DNA of 64,000 nucleotides from an uncultured Muribaculaceae bacterium (GTDB lineage Bacteria; Bacteroidota; Bacteroidia; Bacteroidales; Muribaculaceae), in assembly GCA_947525975.1 (NCBI GenBank), contig CANNVE010000006.1, positions 62,001-126,000 of the forward strand. The letters are read 5' to 3'. The position numbers and the translations under genes are program-made. Below, one piece after another: positions 50,752 through 59,449 of the stretch. Each line of letters starts with the position of its first letter. Within the stretch, counting starts at the first letter, position 1. The notes beneath the pieces are model-generated. The model saw only the letters and a program-made list of their open reading frames with translations, did no database searches and was not told the DNA's origin.

Positions 50752-52264
50752 ATTCATCATAGCGGCCGCGTGCCTGCTCATCGGCGCGGCATCATACGCC
50801 CAGTATACCCCCGTGAAGCCACCCACTTCGTCCCAAAGCCAACAGGCTGCGCCCACTCCGGCTCCCGCCCCTGCGCCTCAGCCCAAGCCCGTGAGCGCAT
50901 CTTTGGCGTGCATCGGACCGAACGGGGAGCGAGAGTCTTTTTCCATAAAAGACTGGACAGCCATGCCTAAAGCCGAAAGGAAGAAATACGGCAAAGCCGG
51001 CATCGAAGTGCTCGGCCCCGAAGAGCACTTCACAATTGGCTTGCGAGACCTCCCCGGAGTGACATCGGCCTACGCCCGAGGCCAAGTGCCCACTCCCGCC
51101 CAATGGAGCATCATAATAGAGAATGCCGAAACCATCAATAATGCCCTCGAAGCAGCCGGCGGCGACACCGTCGACCCCGCCGCAGCATACTGGAGCAAGG
51201 GCGAAGAAGGCGACGGGCTCAAAACAGCCCGCCTGTGCGCACAGGGAGCCTCACCCTACGGCGAGACTGTGATGACTCCCGGCGGCAGCGAAACTTACGA
51301 GACGGTCGGAGAGACGATCGACGGCATCACAGTGGGCATATGCGGAGAGAGATACGGCTATGTCGATGCCGATGGCCGATGCGTGGTGCCGGCCAAATAT
51401 GAATACCTGTCGGTCTACGGAGCAGCCTGCGACAACGGCCTATACGGCATGATCGACCTTAAGGGCGAGGTGAAGGCGCCATTCGTCTATGACGGCATGA
51501 TAGCCGGAAAGCACCTCACTGTAGTCTACCAGGAGGGCGACTGCGGCGCCTTGGACCGCGAGGGGCGCGTGGTCATACCGATTGAATTTCAAGACATAGT
51601 GCCGGGCCGCACAAGCCCTGTGGCGATGGCTTGCCTTGACGGCGCCTACGCCCTGACCGACGCTGCTGGACGCAAGCTGACTCCGCACACATACGACCGC
51701 GTGGTATCAGCACAAGACTACGGCTTCGCCGTGAGCCGCGACGGAAAGAGCATATATCTCGGCATCGACGGCAAGGAATATGGCAACGCTGACGATATGG
51801 CCATCGGCGTGCTCGAAAAGAACGCATCGCCCGAAGGCCGGCACGCGCTGGCACGCCTGCTCTACGACCGCAAAAGCTATTTCGAGGCTATGAAGCACGC
51901 CGAGGCTGCCGCATCGGCCGGATACGCCCCCGCCCAATGCCTCATGGGCCATTTCTACGCCAATGGCCGTGGAGCGGCGGCAAAGTCTGACACAAAGGCA
52001 TTCGAATGGTATGAGAAAGCCGCCCGGCAAGGCTGGGATGAAGCCTGCTATCACCTGGCGCTGATGTACGAGAAAGGCCGAGGCGTATACCGCAACCCCA
52101 AACTCGCCGCCGAATGGTACGAAAAAAGCAACGGATACCTCGACGCCAATGAAAGGATGCAACAACTCGACCCGGCGCAAAAGCCAACAAAGACGGTCAA
52201 AGCAAGCGTTAATGCCAAAATAGAAGTCCGCACCCAAGTCAACCGCAACTCATACTGCAAATAA
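50741..52264 (+). CDS. Exported WG-repeat / Sel1-repeat protein
   Basis: A 507-aa protein. A signal peptide (MGNKFIIAAACLLIGAASYA) is followed by a Pro/Gln/Ala-rich linker (about 24-50). WG-type repeats lie near 195-335 (RYGYVDADGRCVVPAKYEYL; GLYGMIDLKGEVKAPFVYD), then a spacer. Sel1-like repeats lie near 370-480 (APAQCLMGHFYANGRGAAAK; EACYHLALMYEKGRGVYRN). The start overlaps the kinase end by 11 bp. Such repeats typically form ligand- or protein-binding solenoids. A periplasmic partner of the kinase's MORN domain is an inference from operon overlap alone. Confidence 0.85.
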   Translation: MGNKFIIAAACLLIGAASYAQYTPVKPPTSSQSQQAAPTPAPAPAPQPKPVSASLACIGPNGERESFSIKDWTAMPKAERKKYGKAGIEVLGPEEHFTIGLRDLPGVTSAYARGQVPTPAQWSIIIENAETINNALEAAGGDTVDPAAAYWSKGEEGDGLKTARLCAQGASPYGETVMTPGGSETYETVGETIDGITVGICGERYGYVDADGRCVVPAKYEYLSVYGAACDNGLYGMIDLKGEVKAPFVYDGMIAGKHLTVVYQEGDCGALDREGRVVIPIEFQDIVPGRTSPVAMACLDGAYALTDAAGRKLTPHTYDRVVSAQDYGFAVSRDGKSIYLGIDGKEYGNADDMAIGVLEKNASPEGRHALARLLYDRKSYFEAMKHAEAAASAGYAPAQCLMGHFYANGRGAAAKSDTKAFEWYEKAARQGWDEACYHLALMYEKGRGVYRNPKLAAEWYEKSNGYLDANERMQQLDPAQKPTKTVKASVNAKIEVRTQVNRNSYCK

Positions 52265-52303
52265 CATCATCAGCCTCAATAAAATAAATCACCGAAAGAT
52301 ATC

Positions 52304-52996
52304 ATGAAATCAATTCGCTTTATCATCGTGAGCCTGGTCCTCACGTTAGCCCTCGCGGCTTTCGGCCAGAAAAAAGTGTCGGTTCTGGGAGATTCCTACT
52401 CCACATTCGGCGGAGCCGTGCAGCCCGAAACCAACCTTTGCTGGTACAACGGCCCCGACAGCGGATGGGACAAGAACAACGATGTCAAGGAACTCGACCA
52501 AATGTGGTGGGACATCCTTTGCAAGCAAAACGGATGGGTGATGGAGCGCAACAATTCATATTCAGGCTCTACGGTGAGCTGCACCGGATACAGCAAGAAG
52601 GACTATAGCGACCGCGCCTTCATCACCCGCGTGCTCAACCTCGGAAACCCCGACATCATCCTCGTCTTCGGAGGCACCAACGACTCCTGGGCCAAAGCCC
52701 CCGTGGGCGAATACAAATACGCCGACTGGACAAAAAATGACCTCTACTCGTTCCGCCCGGCCTTCGCCTACATGATCCACCACCTGAAGGAAGCCTACCC
52801 CCGGGCGCAGATCTACAACATCACAAACTCGCAGCTGAGCGACGCCGTGACCCAATCAATGGACACCATCTGCCGCCGATACGGAATCACCAACGTGCGC
52901 CTCCACGACATCGACAAGCAAATGGGCCACCCCTCCCAAGCCGGCATGAAAGCGATCGCCGCCCAAGTCTCAGCCGCAATCAACGCCCGCCCATGA
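52304..52996 (+). CDS. Secreted SGNH/GDSL hydrolase
   Basis: A 230-aa exported esterase-like enzyme. The signal peptide (MKSIRFIIVSLVLTLALAAFG) is followed by block I VSVLGDSYSTFGG (catalytic Ser), block III VFGGTNDSW with the oxyanion Asn, and block V DIDKQMGHPSQAGM (Asp-His pair). It could deacetylate polysaccharide or peptidoglycan; the exact substrate is unknown. It lies 39 bp after the WG/Sel1 gene in the same orientation. Confidence 0.9.
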   Translation: MKSIRFIIVSLVLTLALAAFGQKKVSVLGDSYSTFGGAVQPETNLCWYNGPDSGWDKNNDVKELDQMWWDILCKQNGWVMERNNSYSGSTVSCTGYSKKDYSDRAFITRVLNLGNPDIILVFGGTNDSWAKAPVGEYKYADWTKNDLYSFRPAFAYMIHHLKEAYPRAQIYNITNSQLSDAVTQSMDTICRRYGITNVRLHDIDKQMGHPSQAGMKAIAAQVSAAINARP

Positions 52997-53073
52997 TTCA
53001 ACCACAAATAACAGATACACATTCACACATATTTCCAGACCTCAACAAATCAACCTATAATTTTTAAGATTAA

Positions 53074-53544
53074 ATGAAGACCTATTTGTGTTTTTGTCTT
53101 TTGGCGATAGGCTTATTGACCTACGCCAACGAGGCAACAAATCTAAACGTATGGGCAAAAGATGGATCAAAAGTAACCTATGCCCTTAACGAAAAGCCCC
53201 GTATCTCATTTACAGAAGATGGAGTTACGATCCAAACGGAGTCTTATGTGTTCAACCATCCGCTCGACCAGTTTAAATGCATCACATATGCCGTAGATCA
53301 ATTAAACGGCATATCAACACCTGGAAATGACCGCGTGGAGCCTTTTATCATCGAAGGCGACGCTATTGTTTTCTCGTCTGTCAACGAGTCTTTCGACATA
53401 GCCATTTATACTGTGGACGGCAAATCTGTTCATCATAGCCGTATTCAAAAGGGTGAATCTACCACAATTACACTGAAAGACTACAAAACCGGGATGTACA
53501 TCATCTCTGCCAATGGTTTAACCTATAAGTTTGTAAAGAGATGA
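53074..53544 (+). CDS. Small exported protein with T9SS-like tail
   Basis: A 156-aa protein with a signal peptide (MKTYLCFCLLAIGLLTYA). A beta-rich module (LNVWAKDGSKVTYALNEKPR, then ISFTEDGV) resembles the KDG-type segments of many Bacteroidales exported proteins. A C-terminal sorting-like domain follows (FDIAIYTVDGKSVHHS ... KTGMYIISANGLTYKFVKR). It shares a 4-bp ATGA overlap with the next gene, so the two are translationally coupled. The pair is more AT-rich than its neighbours. The function is unknown. Confidence 0.75.
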   Translation: MKTYLCFCLLAIGLLTYANEATNLNVWAKDGSKVTYALNEKPRISFTEDGVTIQTESYVFNHPLDQFKCITYAVDQLNGISTPGNDRVEPFIIEGDAIVFSSVNESFDIAIYTVDGKSVHHSRIQKGESTTITLKDYKTGMYIISANGLTYKFVKR

Positions 53545-55445
53545 AAAACGTAATCGCTCTGATTCTGCTTGTTGTATCATTGAACGGCATCAATGCACAG
53601 AAATATGTGCATTACTATATGAACGACGGAACATTCAATGGATTCTATACCGACAATGTATCGGAAATAAGCCATGACTCAAATACTGACAACAGCTTCA
53701 TTTCTTCATTCACGAAAAACGGCATCACCCACAACATACTTGTACAAAATATTGACAGCATAGTTGTTGAGGACGCACTCGTTTACGGCGACTCAAATAC
53801 CGATTACCGCATCTACGAAATCGAATATGAGGATCAACCCTTCAAACGCGTGATCGCTGACACAAGAGCGCATTTGCTGGCCAGCAAAAATGGTGATTTC
53901 GGAGCAAACGATACTATCCTATACATATCCGCATACAACAATGAGAAACTGTTGCTGACAACAGACGACAACGGTAATCTAATGAATGTATTCACCGGTA
54001 CGCAGCTGTTTTATTATGATTACTCTGAAGGCAAACTTGACAACATCATCGAAATCACAAAAGATGGCTACATCGAACGCAGGGACATGATGAACGAGGC
54101 AATGCGCATGCGTAAACATATAAATGCGGTAGCGCCTATGAGGTGTGCCGGACAAATCGCCGGATTAGTGGTTGATTTAGGCATGATGGCAGCCAATAGC
54201 GGCATGGGAAAATTCGCAAGCAATATAGCCAACGCCGAAAATCACAACGGTCTTCTCGCTGTAGACGGATTACTTATTGCCGGTGATATAGCCGGCATAA
54301 TTGGCTCGGTTGCGGCAATCCCTGTCTCTGGAGGCCTGTCACTCATAACAGCCGGTCTCGGCATTGCTTCACTTGTAAACGATCTTGGAAAATTGCTGAA
54401 TGACCTATTCCCTGACAGTGAAACAATCAAGAAATATAAAGAATATTACGCCACTAAATACGGCATAAATGTATTCAGTCAAACAGCGGAAAACGTAACA
54501 GTCAACAGCGCCGACCTAAAAGGATACTTGACAAGCAGCAATGGGCGTGACGGCGAGTCTTATCGCGGAGATTTATATTTTGAGTTGACAAGCGAAGATG
54601 ATCTCGACAAAGAAACTTACACCCCTCGAATGATTTCAGCCAATTCCAAAAAAGATAATAATGATGGTTTTGACGCAACGGGCAATGCCAACAATCTTGA
54701 AATAGACAAATGGTATTGCTATATTTTAAAATATGTTGTGAAGATAAGCCGTTTCACTTTTGAATTCAAATCAGATGTAAGCAGTTTCCGCACCAAAGCC
54801 CCCGGCACGATCACGGGGGAGGTAGTCAAACTCACAGAAGAATCCGCATCTGTAAAGGTCTCTTTTTCCGATGTTCCTTCCGGAGCGCGATGCGGCGTGA
54901 AATATTTGGAGACAGGCGACCTCAACAATAACTATAAATATGTTTGGGGAGAAGCAAAAAATGGAGAACAGGAAATAAATATCACAGGCCTTGAACCTAT
55001 AATGGACTACACATATTGCGCCATTATCGAATATGACAACAAAAACAATATGGGTGAGGGCAAATATTTCACAACCTTGCCTCCCGACCTATCCGGAACA
55101 TGGAAATGCGAGGAAAAGACTACTGACAGTTTTGGTAATGAAAAAATAGAATCTTATAACATCACCTTGACCAAAGGCGGCGGAGTGAGCACCACCAAAA
55201 ATGACATATCAGTGCTCCAAGGCTCATGGTCCGTAACCAGACTTGGAGTCAAAGGGCGTGTCGTTATCAATATAATTGATTTCATAACACCCACGGGATC
55301 ATATTATCATGGTTATGAATGGGGTGGCGTTCTGAATGATTTGAAGAATCCGACATCAATAACCGGCTCTGTCGCTGGATGGAACTACAACGATGTGAGC
55401 GGCTATCACATGGGTGACGGATACGAAATGACACTGACAAAGTAA
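53541..55445 (+). CDS. Large exported protein with central hydrophobic glycine-rich hairpin (unknown function)
   Basis: A 634-aa protein starting with a signal peptide (MKNVIALILLVVSLNGINA) and a short beta module (YVHYYMNDGTFNGFYTDNVS). A central segment near 235-285 is rich in Gly/Ala/Ile (LLIAGDIAGIIGSVAAIPVS; GGLSLITAGLGIASLVND) and could insert into membranes as a hairpin. A fibronectin-like module follows (about 415-520, with CGVKYLETG and YTYCAIIEYDN), and a final beta-barrel-like domain begins GTWKCEEKTTDS. No enzyme motif is seen. The hydrophobic core in an otherwise soluble protein suggests a membrane-active role, which is inference only. Confidence 0.75.
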   Translation: MKNVIALILLVVSLNGINAQKYVHYYMNDGTFNGFYTDNVSEISHDSNTDNSFISSFTKNGITHNILVQNIDSIVVEDALVYGDSNTDYRIYEIEYEDQPFKRVIADTRAHLLASKNGDFGANDTILYISAYNNEKLLLTTDDNGNLMNVFTGTQLFYYDYSEGKLDNIIEITKDGYIERRDMMNEAMRMRKHINAVAPMRCAGQIAGLVVDLGMMAANSGMGKFASNIANAENHNGLLAVDGLLIAGDIAGIIGSVAAIPVSGGLSLITAGLGIASLVNDLGKLLNDLFPDSETIKKYKEYYATKYGINVFSQTAENVTVNSADLKGYLTSSNGRDGESYRGDLYFELTSEDDLDKETYTPRMISANSKKDNNDGFDATGNANNLEIDKWYCYILKYVVKISRFTFEFKSDVSSFRTKAPGTITGEVVKLTEESASVKVSFSDVPSGARCGVKYLETGDLNNNYKYVWGEAKNGEQEINITGLEPIMDYTYCAIIEYDNKNNMGEGKYFTTLPPDLSGTWKCEEKTTDSFGNEKIESYNITLTKGGGVSTTKNDISVLQGSWSVTRLGVKGRVVINIIDFITPTGSYYHGYEWGGVLNDLKNPTSITGSVAGWNYNDVSGYHMGDGYEMTLTK

Positions 55446-55462
55446 TTGCCATATCGTGAATT

Positions 55463-55505
55463 ATCCTACTTAATGGTGAATACAAAAATTACCATTAAGT
55501 AGGAT
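55463..55505 (+). terminator. Terminator after the exported-protein pair
   Basis: Perfect 15-bp stem ATCCTACTTAATGGT / ACCATTAAGTAGGAT (55463-55477 and 55491-55505), then TTTAATTTC and further T runs. Confidence 0.85.
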
Positions 55506-55541
55506 TTTAATTTCTTTTTTGCTTTTTTTTTGCTTTTATGC

Positions 55542-55572
55542 TTTGATTTTTGACATTTAATGGTTACTTTTG
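55542..55572 (+). promoter_or_regulatory. Consensus promoter of the small membrane protein gene
   Basis: TTTG (55542-55545), 19-bp spacer, TACTTTTG (55565-55572). The predicted leader is about 50 nt. Confidence 0.75.
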
Positions 55573-55624
55573 TGGAAATTATGTAAGCGGCCTATATAAT
55601 GGCCATTATCAACAATCTCCTCTC

Positions 55625-56065
55625 ATGAAAGCAAAATTGACTAAGGCGGGGGCTTTTGGCCTGTCATGCCTTTTCTCGATCCTGTTGTTTATGATCGTCT
55701 GCTGGTCGGCAGCGTTTCATGACACAACACCTTACTGGATCGAAAGCATCGGTTTTTTCCTGCTCACCTACATCTGCATTGACCGGTTTTCAAAACGCAT
55801 CACAGGCATAAATCCCTGGATGATAGGCCTCGCCGTGATTCTTGGCCAATTGATCTTCCATATCCCTGCCCGCGCCACAGATTTCTCTGGATCGCTGGGA
55901 TCTCTCATGATCGTAGTTTCGTGCATAATCGCGATAATCCTCGCCGTATTCTGCTACACCCAGAAGCGCGCGTATGCGTTCGTCATCTCCTATATCGTCA
56001 TTTCTCTCTTCAACTCATTTGTAGCTGAAGCGTGGAGCGATTATGTTTTAGGATTGATGCGCTGA
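55625..56065 (+). CDS. Small multi-pass membrane protein of unknown function
   Basis: A 146-aa protein starting MKAKLTKAGAFGLSC, with four to five hydrophobic helices (LFSILLFMIVCWSAAF; IGFFLLTYICI; WMIGLAVILGQLIF; LMIVVSCIIAIILAVFCY; AFVISYIVISLFNSF). No recognisable motif. The start at 55625 is chosen because the consensus promoter ends at 55572; a frame opening at 55550 would begin inside the promoter. Confidence 0.75.
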   Translation: MKAKLTKAGAFGLSCLFSILLFMIVCWSAAFHDTTPYWIESIGFFLLTYICIDRFSKRITGINPWMIGLAVILGQLIFHIPARATDFSGSLGSLMIVVSCIIAIILAVFCYTQKRAYAFVISYIVISLFNSFVAEAWSDYVLGLMR

Positions 56066-56110
56066 GCACAGGCTATCGGGATTCCAAGTCTTGTTTTGGG
56101 GCGTCCTCGC

Positions 56111-56156
56111 GGCAATGCGTTAGCCCCGAGCGTTTCGGAGAAACGCACCTCCACAT
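56111..56156 (+). repeat. Dispersed 46-bp hairpin repeat, copy 2
   Basis: 41 of 46 bases match 4790-4835 without gaps. Here too a GC-rich hairpin terminator follows (56177-56217). The last 27 bases, including the GCGTTTC/GAAACGC stem and ACCTCC, are identical. Confidence 0.85.
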
Positions 56157-56176
56157 CCGGCATATTTTTATGTGAG

Positions 56177-56217
56177 CGGATGCTGTCTAAAGATCGTTTG
56201 GCAGCATCCGTTTTTTT
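56177..56217 (+). terminator. Intrinsic terminator after the small membrane protein
   Basis: Stem CGGATGCTG / CAGCATCCG (56177-56185 and 56202-56210) followed by T7. Confidence 0.9.
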
Positions 56218-56262
56218 ATCCATGCGATAGATGCAGTCAGATGAAATATTACCGTGCCAAAT

Positions 56263-56293
56263 TTTGTTTTTCATCATTAATTAGCTAACTTTG
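56263..56293 (+). promoter_or_regulatory. Consensus promoter of the fumarase gene
   Basis: TTTG (56263-56266), 19-bp spacer, TAACTTTG (56286-56293), 36 bp before the ATG. Confidence 0.8.
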
Positions 56294-56329
56294 CCAAAAG
56301 TATAGACTATAAAACCAATCAAAAATATT

Positions 56330-57979
56330 ATGGCTACTAAACCGTTCAAGTACCAGCCGATGTTCCCCCTTGGGCCCGACACCACTGAGTACTATCACCT
56401 GACATCAGACTACGTAAAGGTAGAAAACTGGGGCGGACACGAATTTCTCGTGGTTGACCCCGAGGCGCTGACCGTCCTCGCACGCCAGTGCACCCACGAC
56501 AACGCCTTCATGCTGCGCCGCGAGCACAATCAGATGGTGGCAAAGATCCTCTCTGATCCCCAGGCCAGCGAGAACGACAAGTTTGTGGCTCTCACCATGC
56601 TTCGCAACGCCGAGGTGGCTTCGAAAGGCCAGCTTCCCTTCTGCCAGGACACCGGCACGGCCATCTGCCACGCCGAGAAAGGCCAGCGCGTATACACAGG
56701 CTGCGACGACGAGGAGAAGATCTCGAAAGGCGTGTATGACACATACACCACCGACAATCTCCGCTACTCGCAGAATGCCCCCCTCAATATGTACGACGAG
56801 GTGAACACCGGCTGCAACCTGCCCGCTCAGATCGACATCCACGCCACCGAGGGCGACGAATACCACTTCCTCTTCGTGGCAAAGGGCGGCGGATCGGCCA
56901 ACAAGACCTACCTCTATCAGGAGACCAAGGCGCTCATCAACCCCAAGACACTGCTTCCTTTCCTCGTGGAGAAGATGAAGTCACTGGGCACAGCGGCCTG
57001 CCCTCCCTACCACATCGCTTTCGTCATCGGCGGCACATCAGCCGAGATGAACCTCGCCACCGTGAAGAAGGCTTCGGTGAAATATTACGACAATCTCCCC
57101 ACCGAGGGCAACGAGCTCGGCCACGCTTTCCGCGACATCGAGCTTGAGAAAGAGCTTAAGAAGGCGTCGGAGGAAATCGGCCTCGGAGCGCAGTTCGGCG
57201 GCAAATACTTCGCACATGACATACGCGTGATACGCCTCCCCCGCCACGGCGCATCTTGCCCCGTGGGCCTGGGCGTGAGCTGCTCGGCTGACCGCAACAT
57301 CAAGGCCAAGATCAACCGCGAGGGCCTTTGGATCGAGAAACTCGACTCCAACCCCGCTGAGCTAATCCCTGAAGAATACCGCAAAGCCGGCGAAGGCGAG
57401 GTGGTTAAGATCGACCTCAACCGCCCCATGCCGGAGATTCTGGCAGAGCTCACCAAATATCCCGTATCGACTCGCCTCTCGCTCAACGGCACCATCATCG
57501 TGGGCCGCGACATCGCACACGCCAAGATCAAGGAGCGCCTCGACAATGGCGAGCCCATGCCCCAATATCTCAAGGATCACCCCATCTACTACGCAGGTCC
57601 CGCGAAGACTCCCGCCGGGATGCCGTCAGGCTCATTCGGCCCCACCACAGCCGGACGCATGGACTCATACGTTGACCTCTTCCAGGCCAACGGCGGCTCG
57701 ATGGTGATGATAGCCAAGGGCAACCGTTCGAAGCAAGTGACCGACGCCTGCCATAAGCACGGCGGTTTCTACCTCGGATCAATCGGCGGCCCGGCTGCCG
57801 TGCTGGCGCAGAACAGCATCAAGAAGGTGGAACTGCTCGAATACCCCGAACTCGGCATGGAGGCTATCTGGAAAATCGAGGTGGAGGACTTCCCCGCATT
57901 CATCCTCGTCGACGACAAGGGCAACGACTTCTTCACCCAGATATCAGAAAAGTGCAAGGGCTGCGCCCTCAACAAGTAA
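56330..57979 (+). CDS. Fumarate hydratase, class I (iron-sulfur)
   Basis: A 549-aa oxygen-sensitive fumarase interconverting fumarate and malate in the reductive succinate branch. Cysteines that may hold the [4Fe-4S] cluster lie in [24 protein letters not shown] and the C-terminal [20 protein letters not shown] and [12 protein letters not shown] are in the N-terminal domain, and [20 protein letters not shown] belongs to the swivelling C-terminal domain. It is monocistronic, with its own promoter and terminator. Confidence 0.96.
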   Translation: MATKPFKYQPMFPLGPDTTEYYHLTSDYVKVENWGGHEFLVVDPEALTVLARQCTHDNAFMLRREHNQMVAKILSDPQASENDKFVALTMLRNAEVASKGQLPFCQDTGTAICHAEKGQRVYTGCDDEEKISKGVYDTYTTDNLRYSQNAPLNMYDEVNTGCNLPAQIDIHATEGDEYHFLFVAKGGGSANKTYLYQETKALINPKTLLPFLVEKMKSLGTAACPPYHIAFVIGGTSAEMNLATVKKASVKYYDNLPTEGNELGHAFRDIELEKELKKASEEIGLGAQFGGKYFAHDIRVIRLPRHGASCPVGLGVSCSADRNIKAKINREGLWIEKLDSNPAELIPEEYRKAGEGEVVKIDLNRPMPEILAELTKYPVSTRLSLNGTIIVGRDIAHAKIKERLDNGEPMPQYLKDHPIYYAGPAKTPAGMPSGSFGPTTAGRMDSYVDLFQANGGSMVMIAKGNRSKQVTDACHKHGGFYLGSIGGPAAVLAQNSIKKVELLEYPELGMEAIWKIEVEDFPAFILVDDKGNDFFTQISEKCKGCALNK

Positions 57980-58023
57980 GGCTCCAGCCCCTGAATAGGG
58001 GACATCGATCCTATTGAAAAAAC

Positions 58024-58074
58024 GAATCCGCCGGAAGCGCCTATCCCAGGCTCTGCCGGCGGATTCCTGTTTTT
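58024..58074 (+). terminator. Fumarase terminator
   Basis: Stem GAATCCGCCGG / CCGGCGGATTC (58024-58034 and 58056-58066) followed by CTGTTTTT. Confidence 0.88.
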
Positions 58075-58154
58075 CAGGATAATAAAGTCAAATTAGCGCA
58101 TATTTTGCACGGATGGGCAATTTTTATGCCCTACCGTGGCATTATCTTTGCATC

Positions 58155-58236
58155 ACTGACATACGCAGAGACAAACCTTTATCTTTTACATAAGCGTAGG
58201 CCCCGCAGGCTGCCAAATTGGCCCGCGGGGCCGCAT
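58155..58236 (+). ncRNA. Candidate small RNA with GC-rich terminator hairpin
   Basis: A TATCTTTG box at 58143-58150 is followed after about 45 nt by stem GGCCCCGC / GCGGGGCC (58199-58206 and 58225-58232) and then GCATTTTG. No frame of note lies between. The U tract is weak and no -33 box is seen, so this is tentative. Confidence 0.35.
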
Positions 58237-58306
58237 TTTGATACAAATGTTTCACGGCGTTAGGCTTATGTTACGCCGCCGGGGTATTATAACAAACTAA
58301 TAATCC

Positions 58307-58314
58307 TAATTTTG
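58307..58314 (+). promoter_or_regulatory. -7 box for the carbohydrate-binding-like protein gene
   Basis: TAATTTTG, an exact match, 48 bp before the ATG at 58363. Confidence 0.55.
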
Positions 58315-58362
58315 CGGAAATCTAACACCAAAAACAAATCAACACTTAAATCATTGTGTCCT

Positions 58363-59442
58363 ATGGTGAAACATCTACTCACTCTCGCCTGCGCCACAGC
58401 CGCTTTGTCGGTCGGCGCCACATCTGTAGTCGACTACACGATAGACTACTCCACCTACACTGAATTTCCGTTCTATGTGATGGGCTACACTCCCACCTTC
58501 TCTGACGGTGTGATGAAAGCGTCATATCCCGGCGAATGGTATCAATTCTTCGCGGCTGACGGCTACTCGCTCAATTCGGTCTACACCTACACCGTGACCG
58601 TCAAAGTGAAAAGCTCTAAAGCAGGGTCAATCGGCCTCAACGTGGGCTGGGGCTGGGGCGACGGCGAGCAAATCAACTCATCGATGAACGTCACCACCGA
58701 ATGGTCGGAGCAGAGCGTCGACTTCCACAACGTAGGCACCGCATCCGCCGCCAATGTGGTGATGCAGCCCGGCACGTTTGACGGCGACCTTGAATTCGCG
58801 TGGCTAAAAGTCTCGCACGAAGACACCTCGCTCGATCCCGCCCTGCAATGCATGATAGCCGACAATCTGCCCCAGGATGCCACGCTCAACGTCTGGGACT
58901 GCTGCGCGCAGTACAACTTCCCGTCGGCTGTCGAAGCCGGCACCTACACGCTCAAATATGACGTCTACGGCCTGGAGAACGGCACAGGATCAATATGGGG
59001 CACTGTAAGCGACGCCGGATGGTACGGCGGGGGCGATTTTGACATAACAGCCAACAAATGGACTGCCGTGTCAAAAACATTCACCACCGATGGCCCGATG
59101 ACAATGCTGCAATTCGTATTCGGCGGCAAATACACGGGCAAGACCCTGTATTTCGACAACATCTCGCTCACAAAAGAAGGAAGCACCGAAAACCTGATCG
59201 AAAACAGCGATTTCAAGACAGCCGACCTCGGCCACTGGTCGCGCCCGAGCTGGCTGAAATATGACTTATTTGTAGGAAATGGCCCGGCCAATACTCTCGG
59301 CATAGGGGAAATTGAGGCTGACGCCAACGCCGCGCCCGCATACTACAATTTGCAGGGTCTGCGCATGCCGGAAGGCAATCTCCCCGCCGGCATCTACATC
59401 AAGGTGACCGGATCAAAGGCAGAGAAGGTGGCCATACGCTGA
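58363..59442 (+). CDS. Exported protein with carbohydrate-binding-like domains and C-terminal tail
   Basis: A 359-aa protein: signal peptide MVKHLLTLACATAALSVGA, then a jelly-roll-like domain (about 25-160; YTVTVKVKSSKAGSIGLNVG) and a second similar one (about 165-300; GTYTLKYDVYGLENGTGS, TLYFDNISLTKEG), as in CBM4/9-type modules. The C terminus (APAYYNLQGLRMPEGNLPAG, then IYIKVTGSKAEKVAIR) is a sorting-like tail common in Bacteroidales exported proteins. No catalytic site is visible. The ATG at 58363 is chosen for the signal peptide; a frame opening at 58312 starts inside the -7 box. Confidence 0.78.
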   Translation: MVKHLLTLACATAALSVGATSVVDYTIDYSTYTEFPFYVMGYTPTFSDGVMKASYPGEWYQFFAADGYSLNSVYTYTVTVKVKSSKAGSIGLNVGWGWGDGEQINSSMNVTTEWSEQSVDFHNVGTASAANVVMQPGTFDGDLEFAWLKVSHEDTSLDPALQCMIADNLPQDATLNVWDCCAQYNFPSAVEAGTYTLKYDVYGLENGTGSIWGTVSDAGWYGGGDFDITANKWTAVSKTFTTDGPMTMLQFVFGGKYTGKTLYFDNISLTKEGSTENLIENSDFKTADLGHWSRPSWLKYDLFVGNGPANTLGIGEIEADANAAPAYYNLQGLRMPEGNLPAGIYIKVTGSKAEKVAIR

Positions 59443-59449
59443 CCCCCGG

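Larger units (their letters stand above)
57980..58362 (+). other. Intergenic region with terminator, hairpin and two promoters
   Basis: No gene. It contains the fumarase terminator (58024-58074), a -7 box TATCTTTG (58143-58150), a strong GC hairpin (58199-58232) and a second -7 box TAATTTTG (58307-58314) for the downstream exported protein. Confidence 0.7.
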
